Below the pieces are notes generated by a model. That model was not told the DNA's origin. It did no database searches and saw only the letters and a program-made list of their open reading frames with translations. From CAYNLK01 sp964398055 (GTDB lineage: Bacteria > Chloroflexota > Anaerolineae > 4572-78 > J111): a stretch of 64,000 nucleotides of DNA. Each line of letters opens with the position of its first letter. The stretch's first letter is position 1. The position numbers and the translations under genes are program-made. The stretch lies in contig CAYNLK010000006.1 of assembly GCA_964398055.1 (NCBI GenBank), positions 139,812 through 203,811 of the forward strand, read 5' to 3'. Of the stretch, positions 41,363 to 49,892 are shown one piece after another.

Positions 41363-41575
41363 ATGGCAGAAAGACAATTAAAACTGGTCAAATTCGAAAG
41401 AAAGCGGACACAACCGCTGAGTCAGAGTCACCCATCCGGCCCGCTGACCGCGGCCGAAGAGGCTGAGGCAGCCTATTTCAGGCGATTGGTCGAAGAACGG
41501 GCGGCGCGGCAGATGATGCTCCAGCGGATTATGGCCGAGTTGGCCGAATTGGACGAGATTTCTTCGGCGGCCTGA
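41363..41575 (+). CDS. Small protein of unknown function between murC and murB
   Basis: The 70-aa protein is basic at its N-terminus (MAERQLKLVKFERKRTQPL) and then predicted to be a single long helix with heptad-like spacing (EEAEAAYFRRLVEERAARQM, then LQRIMAELAELDEIS). It has no membrane segment. A GAGGAGAG site at 41351-41358 precedes ATG 41363, and the stop is two bases before murB, so it is probably co-translated. I do not know a family for it. A coiled-coil adaptor in wall synthesis is only a guess. Confidence 0.72.
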   Translation: MAERQLKLVKFERKRTQPLSQSHPSGPLTAAEEAEAAYFRRLVEERAARQMMLQRIMAELAELDEISSAA

Positions 41576-41577
41576 GC

Positions 41578-42549
41578 ATGACTGCCGACCCGCGACCGCC
41601 GGCCGAGCTTGACCAGCTTTGGGCCGATTTGGCGATCACATTTGGGGGTCGCGCCCGGCGTAACGAAGCGTTGGCCGGCCATACCACCTTTCGGATCGGT
41701 GGGCCGGCCGAGGTGTGGCTGGCTGTTGAGAGCGCCCCAGAGTTGGTCCAGGCGGTTACGTTGGCTCGCCGGCATGGGGCGCCGGTGTTGGTGCTGGGTA
41801 GCGGGGCCAATGTGCTGGTCAGCGACGCCGGGGTCAGGGGGTTGGTCATCGAGAACCGGGCCAGCCGGGTCGATTTTCCGCCTGTGGCGCAGGTCGAAAC
41901 CGGGGCCGAGGTGTTGTTGACGGTTGAAAGTGGGGTTGCCTTACCCAGTTTGGCCCGGCGTTGCGCCCGTCGCGGTTTGAGCGGACTGGAGTGGGCCGTT
42001 GGAGTGCCGGGAACAGTGGGCGGCGCGGTGGTCAACAACGCCGGGGCGTACGGCAGTGACCTGGCCCACAACCTGGCCCAGGTGGAACTACTCTCGCCCG
42101 GTGGTGAGCAGTTGTGGCAAGCGGTGGAATGGTTGGCGTACGATTACCGGAGTTCCCGCCTGAAGCGGCAGGCCGGTCGAGACCGTTGGGTTGTGTTGCA
42201 AGCCCGGTTGAAATTGCAGGTAGCTCCACCGGCAGAGATTGAGGCCCGGATGGCCGCCTTCAACCAGCGACGCAAGGCCAGCCAGCCGCCCGGCGCCACG
42301 ATTGGTAGTATGTTCAAGAATCCGCCGGGAGATTACGCCGGTCGCTTGATCGAGGCGGCGGGCTTGAAAGGATATCGCCAGGGACAGGCGCAAATTTCGC
42401 CGGTTCACGCCAATTTCTTTCAAAATCTGGGGGGGGCCACGGCAGCGGAGGTTTTGGCTCTCATTCAAACCGTTCGGACAGCCGTCAAGCAGAAGTTTGG
42501 GATCGAGTTGGAGTTAGAGATTGAGTTGGTGGGGGAGTTTGGTAGTTAG
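41578..42549 (+). CDS. murB: UDP-N-acetylenolpyruvoylglucosamine reductase
   Basis: The 323-aa flavoprotein has HTTFRIGGPAEVWLAVES, the FAD-binding VLVLGSGANVLVSDAGVRGLV (given here as VLVLGSGANVLVSDAG then VRGLVIEN), GLSGLEWAVGVPGTVGGAVV and NNAGAYGSD. Later come FNQRRKASQPPGATIGSMFK and AGLKGYRQGQAQISPVHANF. The serine acid catalyst lies in the IGSMFKNP segment. It reduces enolpyruvyl-UDP-GlcNAc to UDP-MurNAc. The length fits type I/II-like MurB of about 300 residues. It starts two bases after the 70-aa gene and ends at a TTAG repeat that supplies its stop codon. Confidence 0.96.
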   Translation: MTADPRPPAELDQLWADLAITFGGRARRNEALAGHTTFRIGGPAEVWLAVESAPELVQAVTLARRHGAPVLVLGSGANVLVSDAGVRGLVIENRASRVDFPPVAQVETGAEVLLTVESGVALPSLARRCARRGLSGLEWAVGVPGTVGGAVVNNAGAYGSDLAHNLAQVELLSPGGEQLWQAVEWLAYDYRSSRLKRQAGRDRWVVLQARLKLQVAPPAEIEARMAAFNQRRKASQPPGATIGSMFKNPPGDYAGRLIEAAGLKGYRQGQAQISPVHANFFQNLGGATAAEVLALIQTVRTAVKQKFGIELELEIELVGEFGS

Positions 42550-42617
42550 TTAGTTAGTTAGTTAGTTAGTTGGTTGGTTGGTTGGATGGTTGGTTGGAAG
42601 ATTAGATTGGTTGGTTT
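42545..42617. repeat. Tetranucleotide tandem repeat (TTAG)n-(TTGG)n between murB and ddl
   Basis: About six TTAG units are followed by several TTGG units with a few variants. The array begins in the murB stop codon (42547-42549) and runs to the ddl start at 42618, leaving no ordinary ribosome site. Confidence 0.92.
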
Positions 42618-43763
42618 ATGGTGGGTTATTCTGAAGGACACGGTAAAAAATTACGGGTTGGGCTTATCTTTGGTGGCCGCAGCGGTGAGCATGAGGTCAG
42701 TCTGACTTCGGCCAGGGGCATTATGCAGGCCATTGACCGCGCCAAATATGAGGTGGTTCAGATTGGGATCACCAAAGCGGGGCAGTGGCTGGTGGGTGGG
42801 GATATCCACCAGCAGTTGACGGCGGCCGCGGCCGGCCATCCGGTCATCGAACAAAGCCTGGCGCAAGTTGACGCGGTGGTTGACACTCACGAGGTGATGT
42901 CGAACCTGGTTTTGTGGGCGGAGCAGGCCGGTCCGCTGGACGTGATCTTTCCGGTGCTGCACGGCCCCTTTGGCGAAGATGGGACGGTGCAGGGCTTTTT
43001 GGAATTGATCGGCCTGCCTTATGTTGGGGCGGGGGTAACGGCCAGCGCCGCCGGCATGGATAAGGCCATCTGCAAAGATATTTTTCGGGCGCATGGCCTG
43101 CCCATCGTCATTCACCGAGTCTTTCTGCGCCGGGAGTGGCAGGCTGAGCCGGACGCGGTCATCACCGAGTGTGAGGCGGCCATGCCCTACCCGATGTTTG
43201 TTAAACCGGCTAACCTGGGCAGCAGCGTGGGCATTCACAAAGCCAGAAATCGAGCCCAACTGCAAGCCGGCCTGGCCGACGCGGCCCGTTACGACCGCAA
43301 GCTGATTGTGGAGCAGGGCTTGGAGGCGCGCGAGATCGAGGTGAGTGTATTGGGCAACGATGAGCCGCTGGCCTCGCTGCCGGGGGAGATCATCCCATCA
43401 CGTGAGTTTTATAGCTACGCTGCCAAATACATCGATGCCAGCTCGGAATTGTTGATCCCGGCGCCGCTAAGCCAGGAGCACACCGAGTTGATCCAGCAAT
43501 TGGCGATTATGGCCTTTAAGGCCCTGGATTGCGCCGGGCTGGCTCGCTGTGACTTTCTGCTGGAGAAAGAGACTGGCGAGGTCTTTATCAATGAACTCAA
43601 TACCATGCCTGGCTTCACGCCGATCAGTATGTATCCCAAATTATGGGCGGCCAGTGGTCTCTCTTATCCTGACTTGATTGACCGGTTGATTGAGTTGGCC
43701 CTGGAACGGCACCGGGACAAGCAACAGTCGCAAACTACCTTTGATGTAACCACCGCCGAGTAG
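42618..43763 (+). CDS. ddl: D-alanine--D-alanine ligase
   Basis: The 381-aa ATP-grasp enzyme begins with LRVGLIFGGRSGEHEVSLTS and has VIFPVLHGPFGEDGTVQGFL, YVGAGVTASAAGMDK, PMFVKPANLGSSVGIHK, ARCDFLLEKETGEVFINELN and NTMPGFTPISMYPKL, all Ddl hallmarks. It makes the D-Ala-D-Ala dipeptide used by MurF. A tyrosine in the EFYSYAAKY block suggests the D-Ala, not D-Lac, type. The ATG 42618 start lies directly behind the tandem repeat without a clear ribosome site. Confidence 0.96.
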   Translation: MVGYSEGHGKKLRVGLIFGGRSGEHEVSLTSARGIMQAIDRAKYEVVQIGITKAGQWLVGGDIHQQLTAAAAGHPVIEQSLAQVDAVVDTHEVMSNLVLWAEQAGPLDVIFPVLHGPFGEDGTVQGFLELIGLPYVGAGVTASAAGMDKAICKDIFRAHGLPIVIHRVFLRREWQAEPDAVITECEAAMPYPMFVKPANLGSSVGIHKARNRAQLQAGLADAARYDRKLIVEQGLEAREIEVSVLGNDEPLASLPGEIIPSREFYSYAAKYIDASSELLIPAPLSQEHTELIQQLAIMAFKALDCAGLARCDFLLEKETGEVFINELNTMPGFTPISMYPKLWAASGLSYPDLIDRLIELALERHRDKQQSQTTFDVTTAE

Positions 43764-43767
43764 GGAG

Positions 43768-44652
43768 ATGTTCAAGCCAAAACGCCGTCGTCGCCGTCGC
43801 TCTGAACTACGGTTGGGGATCAAGAGCATTGATTATCAGAGTACCCCGTCCGGCCCGGCTATCTCGCTTATACCGGTGTTTAACTTCTGGCCGAGGTACG
43901 GGGCCAGGCTGGCCGGGCTGTTGACGTTACTCTTGTTGCTTTGGCTGACCTATTTTCTGTTTAGTACGCCGGCGTTTTTTGTGTACGGGGCCGAAATCGA
44001 GGGCAATATGGCGGTTTCAACCGGCGAGATTTATGCGGCCAGCGGCATCGACAGCCAGAGTATTTTCTGGATTAGTTCGGCTGAGGTCGTCAATAGGATT
44101 ATGGCTGTGCCCAATATCAAATCAGCCTCGGTGACCGTCGCCCTGCCGGCCCGGGTGAAGATTGAAGTGGTCGAGCGCCAGCCGGAGTTGTTGTGGCAAA
44201 CGGGTGAGTCGGTCTGGTGGGTTGACCACGAGGGCACCATTGTGCCGCCCAAAGAAAATATTGAGGGTATGCTACGTATCATCGATGACGACCAGCAGCC
44301 GGTGACGCCGGGGCAGCACATCGACCCGAATATCATCAAAGGAACCCAGCGGCTGCGCCGGTTTGCGCCCAATATCTCGCTTATTCGATACTCGCGGGTC
44401 AACGGTTTAACGGTGGCCACGCCTGAAGGTTGGCCGGTTTTTTTGGGCAATGGTCAAGAGATTGAAGCCAAATTGGTAGTGTTGACCGCAGTTCTGGCTG
44501 ATTTGAAGGCGCGCAATATTACCCCGGCCTATCTCGATATGCGCAACCCGCTTAGACCGGTTTACCGGCCCAATGCAGTTATCCGAATAGAGGAACCGGT
44601 CTCAACAGCCGTGGCCCGGCCGGCGCCGCCGTCCGATACCGTGGTGCCATAA
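43768..44652 (+). CDS. ftsQ: Cell division protein FtsQ (POTRA domain)
   Basis: The 294-aa protein has a very basic cytoplasmic start (MFKPKRRRRRRSELRLG), one membrane helix (about residues 52-72) and a POTRA domain (AEIEGNMAVSTGEIYAASG, then VPNIKSASVTVALPARVKIE and VVERQPELLWQ). A beta domain (TVATPEGWPVFLGNG) follows. FtsQ links the cytosolic ring to FtsL-FtsB and the septal synthases. It follows ddl after four bases. A 210-bp gap with its own promoter then precedes ftsA. Confidence 0.92.
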   Translation: MFKPKRRRRRRSELRLGIKSIDYQSTPSGPAISLIPVFNFWPRYGARLAGLLTLLLLLWLTYFLFSTPAFFVYGAEIEGNMAVSTGEIYAASGIDSQSIFWISSAEVVNRIMAVPNIKSASVTVALPARVKIEVVERQPELLWQTGESVWWVDHEGTIVPPKENIEGMLRIIDDDQQPVTPGQHIDPNIIKGTQRLRRFAPNISLIRYSRVNGLTVATPEGWPVFLGNGQEIEAKLVVLTAVLADLKARNITPAYLDMRNPLRPVYRPNAVIRIEEPVSTAVARPAPPSDTVVP

Positions 44653-44756
44653 GCCAAGATGGGCATTGTGGCCAGCCAGGGTAAAAAGAGCTGCCAAACT
44701 GGCCGAAGGAATTTTTGAATTTTAAGGAAAAACACAAGATGTTGTGGTATAAAGGC

Positions 44757-44785
44757 TTGCAAAATACTACATATTGTGTTAAACT
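44757..44785 (+). promoter_or_regulatory. Candidate promoter for ftsA-ftsZ
   Basis: TTGCAA (44757-44762) and TAAACT (44780-44785) are 17 bases apart in an AT-rich part of the ftsQ-ftsA gap. This would allow ftsAZ to be expressed apart from the long dcw transcript. Confidence 0.55.
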
Positions 44786-44863
44786 AAAGTTTACACCTTA
44801 CCTGAATTATGCCAGGGTGGGGCAGTGTAGCTTCATCAGTAGACAAACACAGGGAGGCCAGGT

Positions 44864-46087
44864 GTGGATCAGACAGTCGTCGCCCTCGATATAGGCACTA
44901 CCAAAATCTGCACCCTGGTGGCCGAAGTAGGACCTGCCCCACAATATGCCACCCGCATCGTTGGGGTCGGGACGATGCCCTCCAAAGGTATCCGGCGGGG
45001 TGTGGTGGTGGATGTGACCGAGGTGACCAATGTTGTCCTGGAGTCGATCCACCTGGCCGAGCGGACTTCCGGTTATGAGATTGCCAGCGCCTACGTGGGC
45101 TTAGCCGGGGCGCACATCAGCGCAGTTAATAGCCGGGGGGTGGTCGCAATCAGTCGGGGGGAGCGCGGCGTGCGGGCCTTGGATGTGGAGCGGGTTTTAG
45201 AAGCCGCCCGGGCCATCGACATTCCGCAGAATCGGGAGATTTTGCACGTCATTCCGCGGAGTTATTCGGTTGATGGCGAGGACGGGGTGCGTGACCCGCT
45301 GGGCATGCAGGCTTATCGGCTGGAGGTAGAAGCGCACATCGTCACCGGTTCTACCTCATCCATTCGCAATCTGGTGAGTTGCGTGCAAAACGCCGGCATC
45401 CAGATCGACGCCCTGGTGTTAGAGCCGCTGGCCTCCGGTGAAACGGCTCTAACCGACATCGAGCGGGAAATGGGCGTGGCTTTGGTTGATATTGGCGGCG
45501 GCACTACCGACATTGCTCTCTTCATCGAAGGTAGTATCTGGCATACGGTGGTCCTGCCGACCGGCGGGGAGCAAATCAGCCGGGATATTGCTGTTGGGCT
45601 GCGGACGCCGTTTGATGTGGCGGAAGAGGTCAAGATAAAGTATGGTCATGCCCTGTCGCAGCCGATCATGCCGGAAGAAATGATCAAGATCAACGTGTTT
45701 GGTGAAGATGGCCAGCAGCAGGTTTCGCGCCAATTCTTGGCTGAAATTATTGAAGCTCGGGTTGAAGAGATTTTTGAGCTGATCTTGAAGGAGATTAAAC
45801 GGAGCGGCTACGATGGGTTGTTGCCGGCCGGGGTGGTACTGTGCGGCGGTACAGCCGAGTTATCGGGCATACGGGATCTGGCCCGTGAGGTTTTGGGTTT
45901 GCCGGTGCGGATTGGAGCGCCGCAAAATTTGCAGGGATTGGTTGACACGCTGCAAAGCCCGGCTTTTGCTACCAGCGTGGGTTTGTTGAATTGGGGTGTT
46001 AAGCACGACCTGACCCGGATAGCCCGGCAGCCAACCAATCATTCCCTTAAGATGCCAGCCTGGTTGAAAGTTTTTCTACCGGGGTGA
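44864..46087 (+). CDS. ftsA: Cell division protein FtsA
   Basis: The 407-aa actin-like ATPase has VVALDIGTTKICTLVAEVG (phosphate 1), the 1C-domain region AYVGLAGAHISAVNSRGVV, VDIGGGTTDIALF (phosphate 2) and LCGGTAELSGIRDLAREVL (adenosine motif). The C-terminal amphipathic helix (LKMPAWLKVFLPG) should anchor it to the membrane. FtsA tethers FtsZ filaments and signals to the septal synthases. The start is GTG 44864 behind AGGGAGG (44851-44857). Confidence 0.97.
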   Translation: MDQTVVALDIGTTKICTLVAEVGPAPQYATRIVGVGTMPSKGIRRGVVVDVTEVTNVVLESIHLAERTSGYEIASAYVGLAGAHISAVNSRGVVAISRGERGVRALDVERVLEAARAIDIPQNREILHVIPRSYSVDGEDGVRDPLGMQAYRLEVEAHIVTGSTSSIRNLVSCVQNAGIQIDALVLEPLASGETALTDIEREMGVALVDIGGGTTDIALFIEGSIWHTVVLPTGGEQISRDIAVGLRTPFDVAEEVKIKYGHALSQPIMPEEMIKINVFGEDGQQQVSRQFLAEIIEARVEEIFELILKEIKRSGYDGLLPAGVVLCGGTAELSGIRDLAREVLGLPVRIGAPQNLQGLVDTLQSPAFATSVGLLNWGVKHDLTRIARQPTNHSLKMPAWLKVFLPG

Positions 46088-46142
46088 TGAGGCCACCTAA
46101 GTTTTATAAGGTCAGGCTTTACTCTGACAAGGAGAGAACAAA

Positions 46143-47318
46143 ATGTCGAAAAACGGAAATCCAAATTATGGGATGCAGCCGGAAAATTTTGCCCAAATTA
46201 AAGTAGTCGGCGTGGGCGGGGGCGGCAGTAATGCGGTGGATCGGATGATTGCCGAAGGACTGCGCGGGGTCGAGTTTGTGGCGGTCAATACCGACGCCCA
46301 GGCCCTGCTGATGAGCGCCGCCTCGCAGCGAATCCGCATTGGGGATAAGCTGACCCGCGGCCTGGGCGCCGGCGGTAACCCGGAAATCGGCATGAAAGCG
46401 GCCGAAGAGTCCTCTCAGGAGCTGGAAGAGGTGCTGCGCGGCGCCGATATGGTCTTTGTGACCTGCGGTATGGGTGGCGGCACCGGTACCGGCGCCGCCC
46501 CGGTAATTGCTGAGATTATCAAAAAGTCCGGGGCGTTGACCATTGGGGTGGTCACCCGGCCCTTTAACTTTGAAGGCAGCCGCCGGCAGAACATTGCGAT
46601 GGAGGGCATCGAGAAACTCAAGGAAAGCGTCGATACGCTGATTGTCATCCCCAACGATCGCCTGCTGGAGATTGTTGACAAGAAAGCCAGTATGACCCAG
46701 GCCTTCCGCACGGCGGATGATGTGCTGCGCCAGGGTATCCAGGGCATTTCTGAATTGATTACGGTGCCCGGCCTGATTAACCTTGACTTTGCCGATGTCC
46801 GCTCGATTATGAGCGGCGGCGGCAGCGCCTTGATGGCGGTTGGCGTGGGCCGGGGCGACAACCGGGCCGTCCAGGCCGCCGAAAGCGCCGTGGCTTCCGC
46901 GCTGCTGGATGTTACCATCGAGGGGGCGCAAGGTATTCTATTTAATCTTACCGGCGGGCCTGATTTAAGTCTGTTTGAGGTCAATGAAGCGGCCGAAATC
47001 ATCAAGCGTAAGGCTCATCCCGAAGCCAACATCATCTTTGGGGCGGTGATTGACGAAAGTTTGACCGATGAGTTGCGGATCACCCTGATTGCAACCGGTT
47101 TTGAAACGGCGGCGCAGCGCAAAACTTACGTTACCGGCAAACGCCGCGAAAGTACCGAAACTAATACCAATACCAAGACGATTGTTTTTCCTCAAACCAA
47201 AGTCAGGGAAATTCGCCCCCGCGAAGAGCAGCCGCGCCGTGAACCGGTATACGACCCCGAAGATTTGGAAGTGCCGACTTTCTTACGCAAACGGATGCAA
47301 GACCGGCGGGTTTCTTAA
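46143..47318 (+). CDS. ftsZ: Cell division protein FtsZ
   Basis: The 391-aa tubulin-like GTPase has IKVVGVGGGGSNAVDRMI, the tubulin signature GMGGGTGTGAAPVIAEI, the T7-loop region GLINLDFADVRSIMSG with the catalytic Asp, and GVGRGDNRAVQAAESAV. A linker of about 55 residues ends in the conserved C-terminal peptide EDLEVPTFLRKR, which binds FtsA and other partners. An AAGGAGAG site lies upstream. It is the last gene of the cluster and ends at a strong terminator. Confidence 0.98.
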   Translation: MSKNGNPNYGMQPENFAQIKVVGVGGGGSNAVDRMIAEGLRGVEFVAVNTDAQALLMSAASQRIRIGDKLTRGLGAGGNPEIGMKAAEESSQELEEVLRGADMVFVTCGMGGGTGTGAAPVIAEIIKKSGALTIGVVTRPFNFEGSRRQNIAMEGIEKLKESVDTLIVIPNDRLLEIVDKKASMTQAFRTADDVLRQGIQGISELITVPGLINLDFADVRSIMSGGGSALMAVGVGRGDNRAVQAAESAVASALLDVTIEGAQGILFNLTGGPDLSLFEVNEAAEIIKRKAHPEANIIFGAVIDESLTDELRITLIATGFETAAQRKTYVTGKRRESTETNTNTKTIVFPQTKVREIRPREEQPRREPVYDPEDLEVPTFLRKRMQDRRVS

Positions 47319-47422
47319 TAATGCTTACTACGTTTGTTTGCTCCTATTGACCGGGAACAAGCGTTTCCTCCTATGACCCGGGTGTGGCGGGTCAAAGAAA
47401 TACCACACACCGCATCCCCACT

Positions 47423-47458
47423 GCGCCTCTGGTCCTCTCACCAGAGGCGCTCTTTTTT
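47423..47458 (+). terminator. Intrinsic terminator of the dcw cluster
   Basis: A perfect 10-bp stem GCGCCTCTGG / CCAGAGGCGC (47423-47432 and 47441-47450) with an 8-base loop is followed by TCTTTTTT. It rules out a start at 47384 for the next gene. Confidence 0.93.
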
Positions 47459-47506
47459 CATAACTATTTTTCAATCTTTGATTGTTGTGCTAAAATTTAT
47501 AGCCTT

Positions 47507-49099
47507 ATGTTTGTGAGTCTCTTTTCTCCCCTGGCGCCGGCGGCGGTATTGCTGTTGGGCGCTTTCATTTTGTCTGTGATGTTCCCCCGCCTGCCGGACC
47601 GCTGGCGTTCTCACCGGTTGGGGGGCAGTTTTGGCGCGCCAGCCCTGGTTGGCCTGGCGATATTGACAGTATTGGGCACGCGCCTGGCGGTTGAAACCGA
47701 CACTTTAGCTCAGGAGTTGGAACTGGTATCGGGCTGGAATTTTTCTTCCGTCGACTCCGTGGCCGCCTTGACTGTCCGGGCCGATCTCCTCAGCCTGGCC
47801 TTTTTAACCCTGACTCTCCTGATTTTACTGGCCTTGACCCTGGCCAACTCGGCCAGTCCGGCTAAGCCAGCCAATATGTCGGCCTGGCTGGCTTTGGGCG
47901 CGGCCGCCTGTTTGCTGTTTGTGTCGGCCAACGGCTTGACGATTGGCTACGCGGTCCTTCTCTTTGATCTTGTGGCGATGATCTTCTGGTGGCAGCGCGG
48001 CCAGGCCAACCTGGGCGTGGCCCGTCTGTTCTTGGGTGTTTTTACCGCCAGTGGTTTAGCTTTGGTTTCTTTGGATGTAACCACTGGCAACGCTCTGTTG
48101 GGGGTGGCCCTGTGGTTGCGGTTAGGTTTGTACCCCCTCATCGAGACTGTACAGCCGGCGTTGGGTAAAGCGAACGGTTATTTGGTTCAACTTGCCTTAT
48201 CGCTGACCGTGGGCACGTATTTGGTCATCAGAGTTTGGCCCGGACCGTTACCGGAACTCTTATTGTGGTTGACCGGCCTAACTATGTTGCTGGCCGGTTT
48301 GTTGGCCTGGTTGGCAAACGAACGTCCAACCCTGCTGGTTCCACTCATAATTGTTGAAACGCTCTTGCTTCTGCTGGCTGAGGGATTGGCGGAGGGGGTC
48401 GCCGTAGCTTATGTTTTGGGACTTATGCTCAGTTTGGTGGCGTTATGGGTAACGCCTGCGCGGGGGAAGCCCCAAATTACTGAGCGTGGCTGGCTGTGGC
48501 CCTATCTGCCGGCTGCGGCGGCGACGCTAACCGTCATTGGTGTTCCTTTTTCGTTGAGCTGGCCGGCCCGCAGCCACATTTATCAGGGCTTAAGCAGTTC
48601 TCAGCCCTCTGCTTTTGTCATTTTGGTCATTCTGGCTGAAGGGTTAGCCTTAAGTAGTTTGGTGAGTTATTGGTTGTTGCTGTGGCAGCAAAAGTCTGAG
48701 AATGGCCTTCAAGCGGTCGCCGCTATCGTCATTATGGTGCCTTTTTTGGTCCCTGGCCTGGCCCCATTTATCCTATCAACCTTAACTAAAACAGAGCTGC
48801 CCGCGGCCCATTTAGCCCAGTCGCCCGCTGTATTATTAATTTTGATGATTATCCTGGGGTTGACCGTTGGCTTTGGTTATTACAAGCGCCAGATCATGAA
48901 CCGGTTAGGGCTGGCCCCGGATAGTTTAGCCGAATTTGCCGAATTGATGGTAGCCGCCTGGCTGGGGGGAACAGCCTGGCTGGATAGAGTGGGAAAATTA
49001 ATCTTGCGCGTGGAAGTTCTATTGCAAGGACAACACTACATAGGTTGGGCCCTATTTACCGCCCTGGTAGGTTTTGTTATCATCCTGTTGGGAACATAA
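47507..49099 (+). CDS. Proton-antiporter-like membrane protein (divergent NuoL/M type)
   Basis: The roughly 530-aa protein is almost wholly hydrophobic, with about 14 membrane helices. The order of blocks and the segment LWLRLGLYPLIETVQPALG recall the LLxKxGxxPLHxWLP block of NuoL/NuoM and Mrp antiporter subunits. The pumping lysine and the HxWLP residues are not conserved (Arg and ETVQP instead). I chose ATG 47507, after the ftsZ terminator. It leads a three-gene set with 49161 and 49892. I infer a subunit of an ion-translocating complex, possibly inactive as a pump itself. Confidence 0.6.
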   Translation: MFVSLFSPLAPAAVLLLGAFILSVMFPRLPDRWRSHRLGGSFGAPALVGLAILTVLGTRLAVETDTLAQELELVSGWNFSSVDSVAALTVRADLLSLAFLTLTLLILLALTLANSASPAKPANMSAWLALGAAACLLFVSANGLTIGYAVLLFDLVAMIFWWQRGQANLGVARLFLGVFTASGLALVSLDVTTGNALLGVALWLRLGLYPLIETVQPALGKANGYLVQLALSLTVGTYLVIRVWPGPLPELLLWLTGLTMLLAGLLAWLANERPTLLVPLIIVETLLLLLAEGLAEGVAVAYVLGLMLSLVALWVTPARGKPQITERGWLWPYLPAAAATLTVIGVPFSLSWPARSHIYQGLSSSQPSAFVILVILAEGLALSSLVSYWLLLWQQKSENGLQAVAAIVIMVPFLVPGLAPFILSTLTKTELPAAHLAQSPAVLLILMIILGLTVGFGYYKRQIMNRLGLAPDSLAEFAELMVAAWLGGTAWLDRVGKLILRVEVLLQGQHYIGWALFTALVGFVIILLGT

Positions 49100-49160
49100 G
49101 CTCTGCTCACCTCAGAGTAGCCGAATATCTGCCCTGCCGGAGGCCAACAATCGATTTTTG

Positions 49161-49892
49161 ATGCCGACACTCCCGCAAATATTAAGTCAGCTCCAATTTA
49201 TCAGCCAGGAAGCGGCTTTGCTGGGCCTGTTTGTAACCGCCAGCCTTATTTTAGTTGGACGGGATTGGCGTTCATTGATCCTGGCCTTGCTGATCCAATA
49301 TATTTTGGTTGGATTGGTCCTGGCGCGGCTGGTGCGCCCCGACATTGCCACGTTGAAAGTGATGATTGGAGCCTTTATTTGTCCCATCCTCTTTCTGTCA
49401 GCCCGGCAGGTTTCCGCCAGGGGGTTGTCGATGGGTTTGTTAATGGACAGCTCTCAAGTAGCCAAACATCTTGGCCGGGCAAGTTGGTGGCGTCAAAGTC
49501 TGGCCTTGATGGCTTCATTGGTCAAAGGCCAGGATCGACGTCAATCACCCGCGGCCACCGGCTTTGTTTTTAGAATTTTTGTGGCGCTTCTGATGATGTT
49601 GGTGGCTATTAACTTAAGCCAGACAGTTGCTCTGCCTGGATTGCCGCCTAGCGTGAATACGGCTGTTTTTTGGTTGATCCTGGCCGGTCTGACCACGCTG
49701 GCTCTAACTGAAGAGCCTATCAAGGTCGGTCACGGTCTATTCACCGCCCTGGTTGGTTTTGAATTGTTCTACACCACCCTGGAAAGTGGGCTGTTGCTGA
49801 CTGGTTTGTGGGGCGTGATCAATTTGCTGATTGCGCTGGCGATTGGCTATTTGACCGTAGTGAAAGGCACCAGTTTGGAGGAGGAGATATAA
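49161..49892 (+). CDS. Membrane protein of unknown function within the antiporter-like set
   Basis: The 243-aa protein has about six membrane helices (ALLGLFVTASLILVGRDW, LILALLIQYILVGLVLARL, and several after residue 125), with a polar central loop of about 30 residues (WWRQSLALMASLVKGQDRRQ). The C-terminal part (LFTALVGFELFYTTLESGLLL) faintly recalls NuoK/HyfE-like small subunits. I cannot assign a family. It ends at a TAATG junction shared with the next gene, so the two are translationally coupled. Confidence 0.6.
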   Translation: MPTLPQILSQLQFISQEAALLGLFVTASLILVGRDWRSLILALLIQYILVGLVLARLVRPDIATLKVMIGAFICPILFLSARQVSARGLSMGLLMDSSQVAKHLGRASWWRQSLALMASLVKGQDRRQSPAATGFVFRIFVALLMMLVAINLSQTVALPGLPPSVNTAVFWLILAGLTTLALTEEPIKVGHGLFTALVGFELFYTTLESGLLLTGLWGVINLLIALAIGYLTVVKGTSLEEEI

